A stretch of 64,000 nucleotides of DNA from Hydractinia symbiolongicarpus (lineage: Eukaryota > Cnidaria > Hydrozoa > Anthoathecata > Hydractiniidae), in assembly GCF_029227915.1 (NCBI RefSeq), contig NC_079878.1, forward strand, positions 24,825,501 to 24,889,500. Reading direction: 5' to 3'. Shown here piece after piece: positions 29,401 to 38,500 of this stretch; the stretch's first letter is position 1, and every line of letters begins with the position of its first letter. The position numbers were made by a program, and so were the translations under genes. The notes beneath the pieces are model-generated. The model saw nothing but the letters and a program-made list of their open reading frames with translations. It was not told the origin of the DNA and did not search any database.

Positions 29401-32400
29401 TTCCGCCCTGAGATATTCAGCTGAGGCTTTGATTGCAGAGAGTGATTATCAGGCCGTAGTTAAACAGGCGGACTCGTTTGACGAAGTGTTGCAATTAGTG
29501 AGGGCAGGCGAGGTTTCTGCAGCTTTTATAAATATAGATTTTGTCGCTTGGTTCCAACAAGAAATGCGTGATCACAAACATCCATTGCATGTTGTATACA
29601 CGGTGGAAAAGATAGTGCCTTTGAATGTACTTCTTCCGAAAAGCTTGAAGGTGACACAAGAATTAAAAAAGTGTTGGTCAGAAGATAAATTAAAAAACGC
29701 TCTGTTCGATATTCCTGCTTCTAAGTTTAGGCGGTATTGCAAGAAAACGACCGTCTTCTATGGATCTCTTTCGTCCTTATTGACTGATGACACAACGGTG
29801 CAGGTTCTAGCCGCAATCACAGCCGGGATGATTTTGATTGGTCTGTTGTACGAAGGTGTCAAGACATGGTTACGTAGAAGCAAAGAAAAGACGGAGAAAG
29901 ACGCGGAGAAAATTGAAACAGGTGTTGATTTGAAGTCGATGACGACCTTGTTGCATAATAGCGTTTTTGGCTTGCGGAATGACATTGAGTTGTTGAGGAA
30001 GGAGGTAAGAGTGGTTAAGGACAGCGTGGTGTATTGAAGTGTATTAGCAAGTGAACGTTGAATTGTTTTGATTAAGTTGTTTTTACCCTGATGTAACTAT
30101 AAACTATAACACCTACACCTTTTGTGTATCTGGTTGCCCAATCTTTTTCTCAGGACAATCTAGTTTTTTTAGCTGCATATTTTTTGCAATTTTTATTTTT
30201 CAGCGACAAAGATCCGCACATGAATTATTCACCACTTGCTTTGTTTTTATAATGTAAAATCAAGTGCAAAAAGTTTTGAAATTTCTGAAAGAGTGTAGAG
30301 TTTAAAAAAACTGTAACGTTCTGAACCATACAGTATCCTTAAATGTTTTTCACTTTTTTAATTGTCGATGTTTTTAAATATTTGTGATGTAATTCCTGAT
30401 GTAAAAATTTGAAGAATACTAACAGCTCCTGAAGTAATTGAGGAATATTTTTTCATTCTTTATTCTTTATTAAATTCTTCGATAAATTTTAAATTTTTTT
30501 AAACGATACGAATTTTTTATTGTTTAATTTAATATGTCTTAAGGATAAATGAATGCCTTTTACGTGTTTTAACTATTATGTAGAAGTTTTATTGATAATG
30601 AAAAAGCTTCGCTGTAGGAGGCTGTGGAAGGGTTTTGTTGCGCGAAGCAGGATTTTTTAGAGAGAAAACATTTCTTTAGAACAACATGATTCAACTTTAA
30701 AAATTTGATACAAGAATAAAAAGAGTGAAAATGTTAGTGTTGTTTTTGGCTTGGTAGATGTTAATATGTTTCGATCAAAACAATTGGCTGTTGTTATGAG
30801 TAGAGACGCGATATACTTAACTGTAAAAATTACACAGGGACTTTATAAATGTACCGATGTCTTTATAATGTCAACGTTGTTCGCAGTTATATTTGGAATG
30901 TTGATTTGGTTAATCGAGCAATTTCACAATCCTGATTTTAATAAATCTCTTTTAAAAGGGTCGGGAAATGCGTTGTGGTTTGCTTTTGTTACTATGACAA
31001 CAGTAGGTTATGGGGATATGGTTCCGCGTTCGGTTGTCGGCCGATCGCTTTGTGTCGTGTGGATGTTGCTTGGAGTAATTATATCCGCTGTCATAACAGC
31101 TACCGTGACCGACAGTATATCAGGGACATCCACCTTGGACATTTATGGCAAGAAGGTAGCAGTTCTGGCACATTCCGCGGAAGAAAAGATCGCAGTGGAA
31201 GAATACCAAGCATCTAACATGTCTTGTAAGTCATACGATGAAGTTCTTCAACGTGTGCGAGAACAAAAAGCGCACGCTGCTTTGTTAAATGCCGATGTGG
31301 CAGCTTGGTTGCAAAAGGACTTAAGCGAAGGTGACTCACCTCTGCATATTGTGTATTTGATCGAAAAGGAAGTAACAGTGGATCTTCTGTTGGATAAATA
31401 CAACGAACCTCAATGGTTGCTTGATTGTATTTCGGTTCCACTAGTGCGGGAAGATTTGTTTGTTCGACCAGTGCTGAAGTATCGCCGCCATTGCAAAGTG
31501 GAATCTGTTTTTGTTTCTTCATTGGGCGATGTGTGGACCCATAGTAGGCATATTATCTTCCTAGCGATTGTGGCAGCTTGTATAGTTTGTGTCAGCTTCT
31601 TGTTTGCAGTTTTACGACAGGTCTGCTTTAGAGAGAAAGATCGGTACATCGTGGACAATGACACTGTGAGTAGTGACAACATCGTGATGAAGGACACAAT
31701 GTCAATGCTGACGCACGAGCTTTGTGCGTTACGTAACGATATATCTACGTTGAAGAATGACGTGGGAATAATCAAGGAACGGTTTGCCTAGTAAAAATAT
31801 GTCACGCTGCAGCTGCTTTGTAAACAAACTGTATTACATAACGAAAAAAATCGCCTAAAATCAAACTTCTGTCTGTTTGACTTACTTAATATCCGCTGAG
31901 TTCATTTATTTTGTTTGCTTCCCTGAAGGTGTGTCGTGTCGAAGATGTTAGTAGGGTTAAATAACGTGAAAAATTCTATGTAGATTATAAAAATGAATTA
32001 ACGCCCTTCTTCGTTTATTACGCCGTTTTTTCGAATCTTCGGGAATTGAAATTATTAAATCGTTTCATAGCCCCTTTAAGCTTCCGAATTTACGCGCAAT
32101 TTTCGTGAAATTTACGGGTAATTTCCTCGTTATTTTGGTGAAATTTAGCTCCATTTGCGAAAACAAAATGCATGCATAGTTTGGCAGCATTTGATACATT
32201 CGAAAACTTGCAGAGAACATTTTTTGTACATTCAAGTATAGTATTCAATGTACCGAAATTTTTTTTCAATTTTTTTAAAACACGCAACGACGATTGTTTA
32301 CTCGCTAATAAATATACCTATGGAAAAAATATCTTTAAAAATAACTTTATTCAGACGGTCCAATCGAATTTGTTTATACTAGTCGGTGGCCCGTGGAAAA

Positions 32401-32470
32401 ATCCACAGTTTCTCCCGTTCTTTTTACACCGCATTGCGTGTCTCTCGCTATTTGCGCTGCCATTTTGCGT

Positions 32471-32501
<31 letters not shown>

Positions 32502-35500
32502 GTATACAGGTATTTTTTATATAGAAGCTCACACTAACACAAAAACCCAACGAAATTTTCAGTGTGCGTGTTTATGAATACCTTTCATAGTCTGTCTCGG
32601 TAAATAACCCCATGAAAAACGATTCTTAAGTTTTCTTCTCTTGTATTGGAGTGATAAGAAATCACTTATGCATTAACGTTCCTGATGTGTTTCGAGGTTT
32701 GTTCACAACGTTTTAGTGTATTTTCGTTTCGACGAACTGGTTTTACACATATTCATCCTATTTGCTTTCTGTTTCTTTTTTCTGCATGAAACTGGATAAA
32801 ATTATGTGGCATAATCCATGTTGAAATTCATGCACATACAGGTAATTTGAAAAGTGAGCCATGGTTTGGTTTTTTAAAGGATGTCGTCTTCAATGTTCGC
32901 TGTGTTTTCATATCGGAATCTTTTTGAGTACAGAAAAGATCTGTAGATAGGATGGGTGATAAGAGAATTTCCTGATTCCACACCCTCCCCCAATCCGTCA
33001 TATTTTGCTGCCTAGATTCTTGTTCAGTCAAAAATTCTAAATACTTCTAACAATATGATTTTGCAACTTCTAAAAGCCAAAAGTTCATATCTTGTAATGA
33101 AAACCTTAAGGGGGATTTTCACGAAGCGAATTAAACGGCGAATTCGATGGCGAATTCGCTTTTTCATTTTCACGACAAAATAAATTAGGCGCCAAAGTCA
33201 TTGTTTACATTAGTTAACCGCGTTCTGATTGGTCAAAAACTAGCAGCAAAAGCTTTAGCCGCGAAAAAGTAGGAACTGTTTCTACTTTTCAGCGAAGCAA
33301 ATATTTCGATGCAAAATCAAAATTTCGCATCGAAATAAAAACAAAACTGCGCATGCTCAGATACAATTCGCCGTCGAATTCGCCGTTCAATTCGCTTCGT
33401 GAAAATCTCCCTTTAGGGGAAGAAACTTTCGTGAATTATTCTCGAAGTCGCGGAATTAGAGGGAACCCGAGGTATAAAATGATGTTGGGCTTATATTATA
33501 GAGCTTAAAAGGTTAGCTAACAAGTCTTTTTAAATTTTTTTAAAAGCTCTTTTCGTTCTCAAGATATTCACATTTAAAGAATTTCAGATTCACTGTAATC
33601 GGAGTTGCACCGACAATAAAATACACATGTATAGAAAAGTCAATAAAAAGTGTGCTTTTACTGACTTTCGGTAACTTCTTGGTCTGTTGCTGACATTGTT
33701 GTGTTAATTTTAGGAAGTGAGACCACAGATGTTGAAAGACTTGATTGGACGTGGTCACGTCGAGTTTTCAACCAATCACCAACAAGATGTTCAGGAATAT
33801 TTTCTACACGTTATGGATTTCATCGAGAAGAATGAAAAAAATTTGGAAACGAAATTAAAAGATAGTTTCTGCTTCCAGGTTGGACAATTTCTAGAGTGAT
33901 TATGCGCAGTAAAAAAAAAATAGGAGTTGTATGATTTTGAGCAATTTACGATCCCCTTTATGAGTTTTAGTCTATAAAAAAACGACATATAAATGCCCTA
34001 AAGCGAAAAAACTAGATTTTTTTTGTCTCTGTCGGTTTAAACTTGGACATCGGAAAAGTATAAAATACTACGTTTTTGCTGGTATGTCAGCAGTATTTGC
34101 ATTGCTAGATTTTAGTGCACGATTGATCTCTAAAGTGCACACTAATCAGCTCTTGCACACGCTAAGTTATATATGTGGACAAGCGTCAATTGGTCAATAC
34201 TCTGGAGCTTGAGGTCTGCGAAATCGCTGCTTTTGTGCACGCGAGGTCCAGGTTGATCGCGTACAAAATGCGTGAATCTAAAAATAGAAATTGTTCTGAC
34301 GAACTTCGTAGCAGCTATTGTTTCATACTTTCTCTACGATTGTAGTTGCGTTATTTATAATGAAAATGTCATTTAATCTTTTTTTTTCGAACCCTTATTT
34401 ACGTTTTTATCGGTTTTATGGTTTTTCGGTTGTTGTTTTTGTTTTTATTGTTGTGATTCATACGAATAATAGCTACTCTGTCAACTGCTTTTAGCTTGAG
34501 GATCGCATCCAGTGTTGCAGCAGTAACAAAGTGAGTTACAAAAAGAAAGAAGACCTTCTTCTACAGTTACCAATACCATTAGACGCTGCAACCAATAGAG
34601 GTAGTATTTGTACAAATGTCTATCAGTTTATACAGGATCCTGCGCAGATATGACCATCGAGATTTATCTTTAAATAGCGGAGTGTTAAATAATTTTATAT
34701 CTTTTTTCCCTAATTTCAAAATTTGCCATCATCTTGTTTAAAAAAAACAAATATTTGTTTGATATTTCCGAAATATCAAACAAATTCGAACGTCTTTGAG
34801 CTTTACTATAGAGAACACTGCTTATTCGTTTCATGCGTTCGATGTTAGTGTTTCACTACCGCAGTTTTATCTAAATTAACGAAACAAACGCAAACACTGC
34901 CATCTGAGTATGTATATGCCCTATATGAAAATTGAAGAAGAACAATAAACAAATTTCTTTGACAGATGAATACGAAGAGTTTCTTCGAAAACGAAAAGAA
35001 GCAGAAGAGAAGAATGAAAGCATCAGTTCACAATCTGTCGTTCGCTTGAACATACCTTTATCTGCTTGTATTGAAGCATTTTCCTGCACTGAAACTATCG
35101 ACGACTATTACAGCACTGCTGTCAAACAAAAGACCAACGCCCTCAAGTAAGTCTGCTTTGTTTATAAAGGATTTTCCCTTACAAATGTATACTTTACTGT
35201 TTTTTTTGAAAAAATATTAATCAACTTTTGTTAATTTACTTCCTTTCTTCCTATCGGTAATGTTTTGGAGTGGTATTTTGAAATTACTTGCACTTCTGAT
35301 TGGTTGATTTGCATTTTGGGAAATTTGCTGTTGCAGGCTTTGTATAAGCTCTTCCTAAACTTTATTTCGTCAGACAAACAAGATTTGGCACATTCCCAGA
35401 CTATCTTGTCATTCAACTGCGCAAATTTACCATCAATAAAGACTGGACGCCTGCAAAATTAGGTATGTAGTTCTTGAAAAGTGTGTGTCGTATCAGGGTT

Positions 35501-38500
35501 TTTCTGAGTTCGAGAAAGCTAAGCATAAAATTGCATTACATCTGAGAAGTAGGTCTTTTTTGACAGTTTGTATTTTGTTTCTGTGTGTTTTTAATAAAGC
35601 TGTGTTTGTAAAGCGCTTTACATTTAGACGTATCTGTGGATATGACGGACGAATTAGACTTATCCCACTTACGCAGTTCTGGTCTACAGGCTAATGAAGA
35701 ATTACTACCCGAAGACGATGAGGAATCAGAGAGTAGTGGTAAGTGTTTAGTATTTATTTTTGGTTATTCAATACCTTCTATTTAATGCGTTTTCAAACAG
35801 GGTGGTTTAATCTAATCAATATGCTTGTATTTATTGTACAGTTCAATGCAAATACAACACTGCGCCGTACAATACTACCTTATTTCACGGAATGCAACGG
35901 ACAGTTTGTATATTACGTCAGCAACAGACTTCCAGCCTTCCCTCCACGTGTAATCAAGAAGTAAACTCTCCCTTAATTTATGTCATCTTCTTTCCCTTAT
36001 TAAATAGACGATGATTAATTCTTGTTTTGAATTATTAAAATAAACTCGCAAAAGAAAATCGTGCTAAGAAAACTTTTAATTTGCTTATGTCGTCATGCAT
36101 ATTAAGCCCTCCCCTCACTCATAATCAAGCAGGAGCGTTTTTAACCCCCTGACTATAATTTATGACGTTATATGTGAATGCTCCCATTGTTGGGTTATGC
36201 AACCACTGTTGTAGTAAAGAAAAATATCTCTACAACTGTTACACGACTATCGTGTAAAGTTCACTAACGAGTTGTGTGTAGCTGTAACGAGTACAGTATC
36301 GTAAAACCGTGCAAAGCAGCTTTGTTTTTGCAAAATTTACCGTGTCAACATAATTGTATAAGGAAGAGAAAGACATGCGAAATGGAATAACCAGTAATTT
36401 TTGACAACATTTTTTTAAGAACCTCAATTTAATGAAGAATTAGTTAACCAACTGATGGACATGGGTTTTCCTCTGGAAGCATGCAAAAAAGCTGTCCACT
36501 TCACAAACAATCAAGGTACGGAGAGTAGGGAAGGTTGACGTTTGTTTATCCTATTGTCTAATGCAAAGTTTAGCAATCTAAATAAAATATGATGTCTTGT
36601 TGTTTAGGTGTTGAGGCTGCTATGAACTGGGTATTCGAACATTCTCAGGACGACGATTTTGCACTGCCTCTTCAAGTTGCTTCGAAAACTAAGAAAGAAG
36701 ACGATGTGGATCCGTCTGGTGTCGCAATGATCGTATCGATGGGGTTCAGTGAAGCTCGTGCAAAGACTGCGCTAAGAAAAACGGTAAAGTTTTACTTATA
36801 CGTGATGCAAAGTATATTAGATGTGACATTCGTTAGACATCCGTCATAGATGCTTTATTGGACATACTGCGCATGTTAGAATTTTTAGTTGGTGAAAACA
36901 TAGGTGCAGAAGTTATTCGTTCTGTAGGGTCACTTACTGTAAAGTAAAAAAATAGTCGCCTTCCCCACCCCTTTTCTACCACCACCCCATCCTACAACCA
37001 CCCCCATCCTACCACCCCTCCCTTCCCGTCCTACCACTATCCCCATCCTACCACTATCCCCATCCTACCGCCATCTCATCCTACCACCACCCCTCATCCT
37101 ACCACCACCCCTCATCCTACCCCCACCCCTATCCTACCACCACCCCTCATCCTACCACCACCCCCATCCTACCACCACCCCCATCCTACCACCACCCGCA
37201 TCCTACCACTATCCCATCCTACCACCATCCCATCCTACCACCACCCCTCATCCTACCGTCACCCCCATCCTACCACCACCCCCATCCTACCACTATCCCA
37301 TCCTACCACCATCCCATCCTACCACCACCCCTTATCCTACCACCACCCCTCATCCTACCGTCACCCCTATCCTACCGTCACCCCCATCCTACCACCATCA
37401 CCATCCTATCACCATCCCCATCCTATCACCATCCCCATCCTACCACTATCCCATCCTACCACCATCCCATCCTACCACCACCCCTCATCCTACCGTCACC
37501 CCCATCCTACCACCACCCCCATCCTACCACTATCCCATTCTACCACCATCCCATCCTACCACCACCCCTTATCCTACCACCACCCCTCATCCTACCGTCA
37601 CCCCCATCCTACCGTCACCCCCATCCTACCACCATCACCATCCTATCACCATCCCCATCCTACCACCATCACCATCCTATCACCATCCCCATCCTATCAC
37701 CATCCCCATCCTAGCCTTCCCACTCCTATTTATTAATTTATTAAAATGAGCAAAAACAATGGTGCATTACAGTTACATAACGCAAACATAAACTGTAGTG
37801 TACAAATATTCACAATCCAAGAGTATCTCGATCTTTACAGAGGTTCCATACCTTGGTATGATATTTTCTGCCATTGACTCGATTATTATCTTTCTACTTT
37901 AATATCCAGCAAAACAATGTTGAAGCGGCAGCTGAGTGGATATTTACACACATGGATGAGCCAGAGGAAATGGACACAACGCCTGCTAAGGAAACTACCG
38001 CCCCATGCAAGGATGGGCCTGGAAGTAAGTAATATTTCTTACGTGTCTTTTTCATACTGTATCTTGCGACACATAACCGGATACATTTTCTTCTTCAAAA
38101 TCCTTACTGTCGAATCAAAAATAAAAATTTCAATTGAAGACGAGTTAATGTTTAATAAAAGCTATTATGATAAAATAACTTGCATGTGAATGTTTGTCAT
38201 GGCACATCCGTGTGTCCATGCTTTTTAGAGAATGTTTTACCCCAATCATCGGACATTCAACTAGAACTACTTTGGTATCACTAACATACCGCCTGGTGAT
38301 GAGCGGGATTCGATCTGCGGTACCCAGACCTTAGATCCGTGGACGAACCCACTACACTATTTTCAGCAAAATGTTAGTGCCGTGCGCAGATAGTTATTTC
38401 ATTAGAAAACTTCCTTGATTGACGCTAAAAATAGACCAGCTATAAACGATCCTATATATGCAAGATTATGTGGTTGACATTGCGTCATTGTTGATTCTAA

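Noticed and set aside
35743-35964. Possible extra USP5 exon at 35842-35960 after an ACAG acceptor
   Set aside because: Exon 13 joins exon 14 in phase without it, and its translation does not resemble the USP5 pre-UBA linker.
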